From NCBI GenBank assembly GCA_028279085.1, contig JANQSX010000186.1, positions 1 through 10,363 on the forward strand: a stretch of 10,363 bases of DNA. The letters run 5' to 3'. Each line of letters starts with the position of its first letter. Position 1 is the first letter of the stretch. The notes under the pieces are model-generated. The model was not told the DNA's origin and ran no database searches. It was given only the letters and a program-made list of their open reading frames with translations. Shown piece by piece: positions 1-7,012 of the stretch. This stretch comes from Bdellovibrionales bacterium. Lineage in GTDB: Bacteria > Bdellovibrionota > Bdellovibrionia > Bdellovibrionales > UBA1609. The translations under genes and the position numbers were made by a program.

Positions 1-764
1 GTTGGATTCGTGTTTTTCAAAGTGCTTACTCCGATCGCTTTCGTATTTGGCTGGAACGATCTTACCGTTACATACCTGGAATGAAAGAAATTTTTAAAGA
101 GTATAACATTCCGTCTGATCTAGTGTATCTATCTATGATTGAAAGTGGTTTTTCCCCTCATGCAGTCAGTTCCGCTAAAGCCGTTGGCTACTGGCAATTT
201 ATCAAACCCACCGCTTTACGCTTTGGCTTACAAAAAAATCACTGGCTGGATGAAAGAAAAGATTTTGAAAAAAGCACAGAAGCCGCTTGCCGATACTTAA
301 AGTTTTTATATACACAATTCGGGGATTGGTATCTAGCGGCCGCCGCCTATAACATGGGAGAGCAAAGGCTTAACCGCTTGATTAAAAAATATAAAACAAG
401 AAATTTTTGGGCTTTGGCTCAAAAGTACGATTTTCCTCGTGAAACAGCTCAGTACATCCCTCAACTGATAGCGGCTATTACTATTGCTAAAGCCCCGTCA
501 CTATATGGTTTCAATTACTTAAGAATAAAAACCCCTCATAATTATGAAATTTTTTATTTACCGGGTGGGACCAATTTACGAACCTTAGCTAGTTATATTA
601 AAGAACCTTATAAAAAAATTAAGACACTTAACCCGGCACTTATCAGTGATCGTATTCCCAGCCACATGGAAAACTGGAGAACCAGACTTCCCAGAGGCTC
701 CAGCAAAAAAGTTTCCCAATACATCAGCATCTACTTAATGTCCGCTCTAAATAAAGATAAATAA
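1..764 (+). CDS. mltD: MltD-like membrane-bound/periplasmic lytic transglycosylase, 5'-truncated by window edge
   Basis: This is a GH23-type lytic transglycosylase, which cleaves the MurNAc-GlcNAc bond of peptidoglycan to leave 1,6-anhydroMurNAc. The reading frame is open from base 3, 26 codons before the first internal ATG (81), and those codons already match the MltD-type N-terminal segment (WLERSYRYIPGMKEIF), so the true start lies outside the window. The SLT signature is clear. IESGFSP carries the catalytic Glu (codon 141-143), followed by AKAVGYWQF, then LAAAAYNMGEQRL and the ETAQYIPQLIAA helix. After the catalytic domain there is one region resembling the usual MltD linker (LRTLASYI...IKTLNPAL...RLPRG), but the protein ends there with no LysM repeats, shorter than typical MltD. 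It converges on the minus-strand giant gene, leaving 77 bp between them. The family is certain; the exact orthology is less so because the N-terminus is missing. Confidence 0.9.
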   Translation, partial: WIRVFQSAYSDRFRIWLERSYRYIPGMKEIFKEYNIPSDLVYLSMIESGFSPHAVSSAKAVGYWQFIKPTALRFGLQKNHWLDERKDFEKSTEAACRYLKFLYTQFGDWYLAAAAYNMGEQRLNRLIKKYKTRNFWALAQKYDFPRETAQYIPQLIAAITIAKAPSLYGFNYLRIKTPHNYEIFYLPGGTNLRTLASYIKEPYKKIKTLNPALISDRIPSHMENWRTRLPRGSSKKVSQYISIYLMSALNKDK

Positions 765-796
765 TCACTCACGATATTCGTCAAAAAAACCCCAAA

Positions 797-812
797 CAGT
801 GAATTTATTACA
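797..812 (+). repeat. Left copy of 16-bp direct repeat flanking the two-gene module
   Basis: The sequence CAGTGAATTTATTACA matches CAGTGAACTTATTACA at 6303-6318 in 15 of 16 bases and in the same orientation. It lies in the short convergent gap between the transglycosylase and the 1293-residue gene. The bases after it also show patchy similarity to those after the right copy, ending in GTCTTAT in both (839-845 and 6344-6350). It may be a target-site or attachment-type duplication, or simply a dispersed intergenic repeat. Confidence 0.5.
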
Positions 813-838
813 TGCTCAATATTAACATAACTTTATAA

Positions 839-853
839 GTCTTATTTTACAGA
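839..853 (+). repeat. Left copy of inverted end-repeat, overlapping the 3' end of the giant gene
   Basis: GTCTTATTTTACAGA here matches the reverse complement of 6285-6300 (GTCTTATTTTTACAGA), apart from one extra T. The two copies face each other across the two-gene module, as terminal inverted repeats would. The left copy includes the stop codon and the last three codons (Ser-Val-Lys) of the giant gene, so part of it is coding. The match is short and AT-rich, so chance cannot be excluded. Confidence 0.35.
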
Positions 854-3800
854 AAAAGCTCTCCGACATATACCTTTAGCAGAGTGTCCAAAGTCCAACA
901 CATTTTCATAAAAATAAAGACTCCAGTTTTTTGTGTGTTTCCAAGATGTAGTAAAAACCCTTCCAGTACCCCTACCAAATCTCGTGCCCATAAACTTTCT
1001 GTAAAACCAGCCCTCATTCCATAGTTGATAAATAAAAGCATACCCTAAATAGTTTCCACCCGCTACAAGGGCAATATTATACCAATTTAAAAAGTCTTTA
1101 TCAAAAGCTTGTATTGATAATAACTGAACAGCTAAATAAGTTGTTAAAAAACCTCCAAACCCAAGACTGACCAACCGGTCAGCAGCACCAATAGCTTCTG
1201 TAGGAAGGGGAGGCGACTGAGCAATAAGTTTTACCAGTTTCTTTGCTGTTTTTTGCGTTATCTCAACATCCTGGGGGACAGGCAACTCTTCAGCTGGATT
1301 AAAATTTTCCAAATAAACGGATAATTCAGGATTTACTGTTCTAACCTGAGCAATTAGTTTCTGCCGCAATTCTTGTGTTTTTTTGGAACGCTCTTTTCTT
1401 TTTTCTCTTAACAAACGCGTTTTTCTAGACACACGGCTTTCCCTCTCCTCTTCTGGTTGCTCCATCTCCCCCTCCTGTTGAGGTAAAGCAAATCCATAAA
1501 GCTCCATCACTTTCCTAAGAGCAAGCTCATATTCATTAAACAACTCCGCTTCATTTGCCACTATTCCCTTCGATATTTTAGATAGTTTTAGTTTCAGACC
1601 TTCCAACTGTGCCTTATTCTTTGCTAAAATACTTTTATTCATCATATAACCACCAAACACAACATCCCAGGGCCATCCAAAAAGCCAATATCCGGCAAAA
1701 TGAAAAAACAAAGCACCCATAAGAGATTCAGAAAAAGTAGAATCCGTTAATCCCCAACGAAGAAGAACCAATAAAGACAAAGTCATTTGCATGGTCTTAA
1801 ACCTCGCCTGATATTTCTTCCAGGCCACTTCTCCAAAGTTTCCAGGCTTACCTTTACTCTTAAATACATAATCCAAAAACACATGACTTAAATAATTCGG
1901 CAGACCTTGTTTGCTGTCTTTTATTTTATCTGAATATATTTCTTCCGGAGCGTAAGTTTCACTAACCTCACCGTAAGCCTGTGCCATAAGCTTTCTCTTA
2001 TCCGCTAATACCAAACCGGCTTGTCCCGCCGCTATAAAAAAATGCCCTATTGTATTAAATCCCACTTCCTGTACATGAGGTCCTCCGGAAAGAAGGAGTC
2101 CGTCTGGGTTAACAGCCATTTTTTCAGTGTGTTTCAAAGCGAGGTCCGCACGATCTGTGAGCACCGGAGGAACCCCGGTCACAGGAATATGATCTCCCAC
2201 AAATTCTCTTATAACCCTATCTGTTTGAGAATCCGATGGTTCATTTCTTTTTAAAATAACAGATTCTTCTTCATTAAATGAAACCATATTATGCCAGGTA
2301 AAGTGCCTTAACACAGTCTGTTCCTTAACCCAGGCAAATCGTCTTACAACATTACTTACTTTTTCACGAAGCACTGGACGATTATCCAATTCTTCCGCTA
2401 ACTCTTCAGCTCTTCTATAATATTCAACTATATCTTTGGGATCCAATTCGGAAAAGGCTTTTTGTATATCTATTTTATCCACATTTTTTATCTCTTTCAG
2501 CAAATTTTTCCAAACCCATATTACTTTCCTTCTTAACGCTGGATCATTATGAATATCCACATTTTCTAAATTTAGTCTTCCGAGACCGTAAACAACAGCT
2601 TGTACGGGATCCACACCTCTTTGAGTAGTAGCCACAAGAGCCAGCAACAAAGCTACTGTCTGCATTCTTCTGTTTTTTCCCGCGACCAGATTTTGAAGCT
2701 GCCGACTTTTTTCAAAACTCTCATCTTCTTTAAATTTAACTGGAGAATAGTTTAATCCGAATCCCAGACGAGCCGGCTTTTCGATTCCTAAAACTTTTCC
2801 AACATCTGACACGGGAACAACTTTTCGCCAGGGATTTAATCCTTTTTGTAAAGCTGACAAAAAATGAGGTGATATGATTCTCATTGAATAATGAGTGAGA
2901 GGATACATCATATAACCTATAAACTTAAAACCCAGGCTGACTATTTTTTTATCCAGCCTCATAGCCTTCCATTTACTGCGGTATCTCCTAAAACCCTCCA
3001 CCTTTTCATCTGGAATAAAACCTTCCAATAAAGCAAGAAAGGGAGTTTTTAACTGAACAGCAATTATTACAGACAAAGGCAATACAATACCCACAAGCAA
3101 CACATTATGAAGAGTGGTCATTTGATAAGAAACCGTTCCATCTATATAATTTTTCGTAATAACGAAATAGAAAAAAGCCACCACCAAAAGTAACCAGACA
3201 CCTTTTTCCACTGTTTTAGGATCAATCACTCTCGCTTTATTAAAACTTAGAGCTTTCTTCGCAGAACTGGCAATTCTCCTAAACATCCCCACTTTTTCAA
3301 AGTCCGGCGGCTGATTTAATTGAAATATTTCTTCTGTAGAAAACACATCACCTATTTGCTTCCTCTCTCCTTCAGAGTGACTCAGCTTCTTCATTAATCC
3401 TCTCATAAGCTCTATCTGATGCTCTTCTTTTTCATCTTTACCTCTTTTATATTCATCAACGGGATTGTCTTCAAAATACTTTTTCCAAGCTAGTATTTGA
3501 TCATGAGATTTATCAAAGTTTTCCTTCCACTCCTGTAAAGACATTTTATCTTCAGGGGAAATATTATCTAATAGAGCAACTCGGGTCTCTATTCCCTCAG
3601 CGACTTGATTTAATTTGCTCAAAGCATCCTTTGTAAATAAAGCTGAAACATTAAGTACAGGTATGTTTCTCGCATCTTGCATGATTTCGTTCCTTTCCCT
3701 TATGAATCTTCTCATCCTTTCCGGGTTATCCACTAAAGCAGTAGGGTCTTGTGATACAGCCATTAAATTCAATATTTTATATGTAATATTTATGTTATAA

Positions 3801-4723
3801 GCCATCATCTCCCTTGTCAGAAGCTGGAGAAGATGTTTATTGCCTCCAGCATCTGTATAAGAAAGCATGACATTTCCAGCAGAAGCAATATACTCACCTC
3901 TAAAATCTACATTCATACCTCGAGCTTGAGTATCCGGCGGGCGAGTAAAGCGATTCACAAATTCAAGATCAATGGATCTCATTTCCTCTTGGGAAAGCAG
4001 TTGCCTGTCCAAATACTGTAAAATAGGGGCTGGCACTCTGGCGACAGGAAAAGGAGTTGTGCCTATATAGCTTTTAGCAAGCAGCATATCAATCAATAAC
4101 AATCCCTTTTTTCTATCCAATAAAACAAGTATTTCCTTATCATGAGAGTAATCAATAATATCCATATCGGGAATATACTGCTTCAATACCGTTTCATTAT
4201 TGAGCCTACCTTCAAAAATCAATTCTTTTGATTCTTTGTCATACTTAACCAACACCTCATCACAAACAACATGAAGATGCCTGCTGATTTTATCATTTAA
4301 TTCAATAGTGCTAACGATATTTCCTCCTGATATAGCTTCCACTCTTTGATGAGCTAACAAGAACAAATCCAAATGTTTTCGCATATCTGGATGTTCAGCA
4401 AGAAATTCCGTTTCCCTTCCATCCTCAATAGCTTGAGCAAAATTTAAAAACTCCGGCATTAATCGGTTATCCATTATTAAAGGATTAGCCAGATGATCTC
4501 TTTCCAACTGACGATCCAACTGTTCAAGTTCCTCCAAAAGAACTGTAAAATCTATGTCTTGATGACCGTTTCCCTCGCTCGGATTTGTGTTTGGATAACC
4601 GTACATGGGACTCATACAAAGTTGCACACATAAAACGATATGCAATAATATTTTAAATTTTTTATTTAATTTGTGTTTTATTTTACGAAACATAACTTCA
4701 ACCTTTCTTAAATATAAAATCAT
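842..4723 (-). CDS. Giant exported multi-membrane-segment protein of unknown function (1293 aa)
   Basis: I do not recognise this protein. It opens with a basic segment and a hydrophobic stretch (about 24-38), then MSPMYG-YPNT, consistent with a Sec signal peptide cut near residue 42. Residues 45-500 are soluble and mostly helical and charged, with a strand-rich patch at about 150-225 and a likely coiled-coil, charged stretch at 370-455. Hydrophobic segments follow at about 508-523, 539-558, 596-617, 688-714, 889-907, 977-1026 (probably two), 1184-1205 and 1213-1235. A strongly charged Glu/Arg/Lys helix lies at about 1081-1122. The start at 4723 is chosen for its AGGAGGA ribosome binding site with 7-nt spacing. 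A second ATG at 4693 also has a fair site (AAAGG) and would put the signal peptide closer to the N-terminus. It follows the LRR lipoprotein gene with only one extra stop codon between, so the two are translationally coupled. Function could involve the envelope or cell contact, but that rests only on topology and context. Confidence 0.85.
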   Translation of the reverse strand: MILYLRKVEVMFRKIKHKLNKKFKILLHIVLCVQLCMSPMYGYPNTNPSEGNGHQDIDFTVLLEELEQLDRQLERDHLANPLIMDNRLMPEFLNFAQAIEDGRETEFLAEHPDMRKHLDLFLLAHQRVEAISGGNIVSTIELNDKISRHLHVVCDEVLVKYDKESKELIFEGRLNNETVLKQYIPDMDIIDYSHDKEILVLLDRKKGLLLIDMLLAKSYIGTTPFPVARVPAPILQYLDRQLLSQEEMRSIDLEFVNRFTRPPDTQARGMNVDFRGEYIASAGNVMLSYTDAGGNKHLLQLLTREMMAYNINITYKILNLMAVSQDPTALVDNPERMRRFIRERNEIMQDARNIPVLNVSALFTKDALSKLNQVAEGIETRVALLDNISPEDKMSLQEWKENFDKSHDQILAWKKYFEDNPVDEYKRGKDEKEEHQIELMRGLMKKLSHSEGERKQIGDVFSTEEIFQLNQPPDFEKVGMFRRIASSAKKALSFNKARVIDPKTVEKGVWLLLVVAFFYFVITKNYIDGTVSYQMTTLHNVLLVGIVLPLSVIIAVQLKTPFLALLEGFIPDEKVEGFRRYRSKWKAMRLDKKIVSLGFKFIGYMMYPLTHYSMRIISPHFLSALQKGLNPWRKVVPVSDVGKVLGIEKPARLGFGLNYSPVKFKEDESFEKSRQLQNLVAGKNRRMQTVALLLALVATTQRGVDPVQAVVYGLGRLNLENVDIHNDPALRRKVIWVWKNLLKEIKNVDKIDIQKAFSELDPKDIVEYYRRAEELAEELDNRPVLREKVSNVVRRFAWVKEQTVLRHFTWHNMVSFNEEESVILKRNEPSDSQTDRVIREFVGDHIPVTGVPPVLTDRADLALKHTEKMAVNPDGLLLSGGPHVQEVGFNTIGHFFIAAGQAGLVLADKRKLMAQAYGEVSETYAPEEIYSDKIKDSKQGLPNYLSHVFLDYVFKSKGKPGNFGEVAWKKYQARFKTMQMTLSLLVLLRWGLTDSTFSESLMGALFFHFAGYWLFGWPWDVVFGGYMMNKSILAKNKAQLEGLKLKLSKISKGIVANEAELFNEYELALRKVMELYGFALPQQEGEMEQPEEERESRVSRKTRLLREKRKERSKKTQELRQKLIAQVRTVNPELSVYLENFNPAEELPVPQDVEITQKTAKKLVKLIAQSPPLPTEAIGAADRLVSLGFGGFLTTYLAVQLLSIQAFDKDFLNWYNIALVAGGNYLGYAFIYQLWNEGWFYRKFMGTRFGRGTGRVFTTSWKHTKNWSLYFYENVLDFGHSAKGICRRAFSVK

Positions 4724-4726
4724 TTA

Positions 4727-6199
4727 TTAATCCTCCTCTTTCGCGGAACATTCTTCTCGGGGAGGAGTATCCCAATCTTCTAAAAAATATCTTTCCGGAA
4801 AAATTTCATTGTTACTGGGAAGATGAGTCGTGTCAGAATAGAGTCTGATAATTTCACAAACAGAAGTGAAACCAAACTTATGCCATATACTTTGTTCTTC
4901 CATAAGAGAAAAAACTATTTTCCACTCCCGAATGGTTTTTCCATTAATAGTTCTCTCCATAAATTCACTTTTTTCTTCATCAGGAAGAGGCACATAAACA
5001 GTATTGAGCCAAAAATTATAACACCTGTTCTTAGTGGGTTCGGGTTTTAATCTTTCAAAGGTTTCTCGCTCCCTTACGGTCATATCCTCAAAATCTTTAT
5101 AAAGCCTAAAAGATCTGCCTCTTTCAAAGGGCAGTTTATACCACCATGAACATTTAAGATTATCCAACATACTTTCTTGACATGATTTTCTATCATTAGA
5201 ATTACTCCCCGTTTCCTTACAAGTATGCAAAGTATTAAGCGGCGTATACTCCACCATAGAAGCAACCTCAGAAAGAGGCTCAAATACATTATCCGTTAAA
5301 TCCACCACTAAAAGATTAGGCATTTTATGCAACATAAACGGCAAAACCATCAATTTATTACTATTCATATAAAACTCTTCTAAATTTTCCAGTTTATAAA
5401 TATACTCATCAATATAACGAATAGAGCTATGAGACATGTCCAGAACCTTTAAAGAAGATAAACAAAAAATTTCTATTGGTATTTCCTGACCCACATAATT
5501 ATTATGACTGGCCATTAAAACTTCTAATTTTTCCAATCTACATATATCCCCACCAAAATCACTGATTCCCGTTTGTGAAATATTTAATTTTTTTAAACTA
5601 CGAAGATGAGTAACAAAAGAGGGTACAAAAGACAGCCATAGATTCTTTGACATATTCAAATCTTCAAGAACCGGAAAGTAAGATACATACTCCTTATTTA
5701 ATAAAGAAGTTTCTTCCTCTCTCATATTTGTAATTGTCAACTTTTTAATCTGAGAAAGATCTTCCTCCGTAATGAAATGGCAATCATCCTTATCAATTGT
5801 TTTCTGAACAGACAGCTTTAAACTCTCCGGAAAAGTACAGAAATCAAAAACTTCTTCCGGCATTAATACAACAGTTGAATGATCAGGAATAAATTCCTCC
5901 ACTCCGGTAACAAAGGGAGGGGCTTCATCAGCACCGGCATCAGCACCGGCATCAGCATCACCAGAAATGTCAGGCACTACAAATATAGTTTCACTAAGAG
6001 TGCCGCCTATAGAACTATCGCCAGGAGAGGCTGAAACATTTGATCCGGACATGGAATATCGATCTTTCATCGATTGATCAGGAATAGGAGAAGCAACTGT
6101 TTCCACATCACCTGGTTTACCAGTCTCTTCACTAGGTAAATTTCTTTTAGTGCATCCGACAACAACAAATAGAATAAATATCAAAAACAGCTTTTTCAC
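4727..6199 (-). CDS. Leucine-rich-repeat lipoprotein (490 aa)
   Basis: The N-terminus MKKLFLIFILFVVVGC is a classic lipoprotein signal peptide with the lipidated cysteine at residue 16. A Ser/Gly/Pro/Asp-rich linker runs to about residue 105 and contains an Ala-Asp-Ala-Gly repeat (81-91). Residues 115-150 (FPESLKLSVQKTID...ITEEDLSQIKKLTI) look like the N-terminal cap of bacterial LRR proteins. About five to six LRR units follow at 150-310 with the LxxLxLxxN-type pattern, e.g. LKKLNISQTGI, LKVLDMSHSSI, LEEFYMNSNKL and LLVVDLTDNVF. The C-terminal 180 residues contain several cysteines (e.g. HTCKETG, SCQES, LKCSWW, NRCYNFW, SVCEII) and match no fold I know. LRR domains usually bind proteins, so this is probably a surface or periplasmic binding protein anchored in a membrane. 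The start is GTG with no recognisable Shine-Dalgarno; an in-frame stop lies shortly upstream and the signal peptide needs this start. It is first in a two-gene unit with the giant exported protein. Confidence 0.88.
   Translation of the reverse strand: MKKLFLIFILFVVVGCTKRNLPSEETGKPGDVETVASPIPDQSMKDRYSMSGSNVSASPGDSSIGGTLSETIFVVPDISGDADAGADAGADEAPPFVTGVEEFIPDHSTVVLMPEEVFDFCTFPESLKLSVQKTIDKDDCHFITEEDLSQIKKLTITNMREEETSLLNKEYVSYFPVLEDLNMSKNLWLSFVPSFVTHLRSLKKLNISQTGISDFGGDICRLEKLEVLMASHNNYVGQEIPIEIFCLSSLKVLDMSHSSIRYIDEYIYKLENLEEFYMNSNKLMVLPFMLHKMPNLLVVDLTDNVFEPLSEVASMVEYTPLNTLHTCKETGSNSNDRKSCQESMLDNLKCSWWYKLPFERGRSFRLYKDFEDMTVRERETFERLKPEPTKNRCYNFWLNTVYVPLPDEEKSEFMERTINGKTIREWKIVFSLMEEQSIWHKFGFTSVCEIIRLYSDTTHLPSNNEIFPERYFLEDWDTPPREECSAKEED
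4731..4737 (-). promoter_or_regulatory. Strong Shine-Dalgarno for the giant gene, inside the LRR gene
   Basis: On the minus strand this reads AGGAGGA, 7 nt before the ATG at 4723. It falls within the Glu-Glu-Asp codons that end the LRR gene, which then has tandem TAA stops. Ribosomes terminating on the LRR gene would be delivered to this site, the usual arrangement for translational coupling. It supports the 4723 start over the 4693 one. Confidence 0.75.
5927..5956 (-). repeat. 12-bp in-frame tandem repeat in LRR lipoprotein linker
   Basis: The unit ATCAGCACCGGC (plus strand) occurs at 5927-5938 and 5939-5950 exactly, with a degenerate third unit starting at 5951. Being a multiple of three, it adds Ala-Asp-Ala-Gly units to the linker between the lipid anchor and the LRR domain without shifting frame. 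Copy-number change by slippage would lengthen or shorten the tether. Confidence 0.7.
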
Positions 6200-6284
6200 G
6201 ATAGGGTACAGTAAGCTATTTTTTTATAAAAATATAAAGATAAAATAAAAGTTTAACAGTATTTTAAAAGAAAACCTTAAAATG

Positions 6285-6300
6285 TCTGTAAAAATAAGAC
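6285..6300 (-). repeat. Right copy of inverted end-repeat
   Basis: Read on the minus strand this is GTCTTATTTTTACAGA, matching 839-853 on the plus strand except for one extra T. It lies immediately inside the right copy of the 16-bp direct repeat (6303-6318), separated by two bases. On the left side the same two elements are also adjacent (797-812 and 839-853), which makes a purely random match less likely. Confidence 0.35.
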
Positions 6301-6350
6301 CGCAGTGAACTTATTACACACCTGATATCAATGAATTTTAATGGTCTTAT
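6294..6350. repeat. 8-bp inverted repeat enclosing the right direct-repeat copy
   Basis: ATAAGACC at 6294-6301 is the exact reverse complement of GGTCTTAT at 6343-6350, with 41 bases between. The arms bracket the direct-repeat copy at 6303-6318. It could be a recognition site for a paired DNA-binding protein, or a weak long-loop structure; it is not a terminator. Confidence 0.4.
6303..6318 (+). repeat. Right copy of 16-bp direct repeat flanking the two-gene module
   Basis: CAGTGAACTTATTACA matches the copy at 797-812 with a single C/T difference and the same orientation. Together the copies enclose the LRR and giant-protein genes and nothing else. See the left copy for the interpretations considered. 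Confidence 0.5.
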
Positions 6351-6433
6351 AAAGATCATAATATAAAATTATATCAAATGATTGAAATTTAAAAATTTTA
6401 AGTTCTCGTATTTCTCATCGGGAAGGAAAAAAA

Positions 6434-6943
6434 TTATTGACCTAAGTGATACATATCCGGATAGTTACGACCTTCTTCATCCAGGTCCATACCATAACCA
6501 ACAATAAAACGATCATCAATGGCCCGGCCAATATAATCAGCATGCATAATAGTTTTTCTATGAGAAGACTTATCCAATAAGACCACTGTTTTTAAAGAAG
6601 CGGGAGAAGCTATTTTGATTCTATTTTTTAAAAAAGAAAGAGTTAGGCCCGAATCAATAATTTCCTCCACAATTAAAACATCCTTATCTTTAAGATCTAA
6701 AGAGATATCCTTTTTTATTTTAAAACTGTCCTCACCAATACTATCAATTAGAACAAAATCCACCTGCACGGGAATTTGAAGTTCCTTAACTAAATCGGAG
6801 AGAAAAAAAATAGAACCTCTAAGCGGGCAAATCAAAATAAGATTCGTTGTTGGAGAATAATCTTTTTCAATTTCCCGGGCCAGGTTCTTTATTATTTGTT
6901 GAATATCTTTAGCCTTTAAAAAAGGCACTAATCCTTTTAACAT
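6434..6943 (-). CDS. hpt: Hypoxanthine(-guanine) phosphoribosyltransferase
   Basis: This cytoplasmic purine-salvage enzyme joins hypoxanthine or guanine to PRPP to give IMP or GMP. The type I PRTase PRPP-binding motif is VLIVEEIIDSGLT (89-101), with Asp97 in the general-base position. The other HPRT landmarks are LRGSIFFLSDL (41-51, canonical LKGS), the purine-contacting lysine in VLLDK (Lys125), and the C-terminal FIVGYGMDLDEEGRN (146-160) with the expected Asp153 and Arg159. At 169 aa it is slightly shorter than usual, mainly because the flexible active-site loop is about five residues shorter than in E. coli Hpt and the conserved Ser-Tyr pair reads Ser-Ile (residues 68-69). A good Shine-Dalgarno (AAAGGA) sits 5 nt before the ATG. 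It is flanked by 129 bp upstream with a possible promoter and has no obvious terminator. The enzyme class is very likely; base preference cannot be read from the sequence. Confidence 0.92.
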   Translation of the reverse strand: MLKGLVPFLKAKDIQQIIKNLAREIEKDYSPTTNLILICPLRGSIFFLSDLVKELQIPVQVDFVLIDSIGEDSFKIKKDISLDLKDKDVLIVEEIIDSGLTLSFLKNRIKIASPASLKTVVLLDKSSHRKTIMHADYIGRAIDDRFIVGYGMDLDEEGRNYPDMYHLGQ

Positions 6944-6976
6944 ATTTTCCTTTGGAAAAGAGAATGTATCTTTCTT

Positions 6977-7008
6977 ATTAAAAAAACATATTTATTTATT
7001 TTTGTCAA
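6977..7008 (-). promoter_or_regulatory. Possible sigma70-type promoter for hpt
   Basis: A perfect TTGACA (minus strand, 7008-7003) lies about 60 bp before the hpt start. The best -10 candidates after it are TTTAAT (6982-6977, 20-bp spacer) or the overlapping TAATAA, both at longer than ideal spacing in a very AT-rich tract. The -35 is convincing; the -10 is not. Confidence 0.35.
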
Positions 7009-7012
7009 AGCT

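Larger units (their letters stand above)
6200..6433. other. AT-rich intergenic region upstream of the LRR-giant module
   Basis: This 234-bp gap lies between the end of hpt and the GTG of the LRR lipoprotein. No gene is seen. It must hold the 5' region of the two-gene module unless hpt reads through; the AT tracts at 6221-6260 include TATAAA-like hexamers on the minus strand, but I cannot pair one convincingly with a -35. It carries the right copies of the flanking repeats (6285-6318) and an 8-bp inverted repeat (6294-6350). No GC-rich hairpin followed by a T run marks the end of hpt. Confidence 0.6.

Noticed and set aside
765..841. Bidirectional rho-independent terminator between the convergent genes
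   Set aside because: Only 4-bp stems such as ACGA/TCGT and ACTT/AAGT were found, and the A/T tracts are on the wrong side of them.
847..1041. Minus-strand open frame overlapping the 3' end of the giant gene in another frame
   Set aside because: Its codons lie wholly within a longer gene with signal peptide, membrane segments and a strong ribosome binding site; it has no domain or start signal of its own.
2021..2254. Antisense open frames on the plus strand at 2021-2254, 3615-3800 and 3833-4021
   Set aside because: All are short, lie opposite the giant gene, show no family resemblance and have no clear ribosome binding site.
4823..5289. Open frames 4823-5050 (+) and 5080-5289 (-) within the LRR gene
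   Set aside because: They overlap a well-supported lipoprotein gene and look like frame shadows of it.
797..6350. A complete insertion sequence or integrative element
   Set aside because: Repeats at the edges resemble element ends, but no transposase, integrase, resolvase or tRNA is present between or beside them, so only the repeats themselves are reported.
6360..6433. Terminator after hpt
   Set aside because: The inverted AT tracts around 6387-6402 contain no GC pairs and would not form a stable terminator stem.
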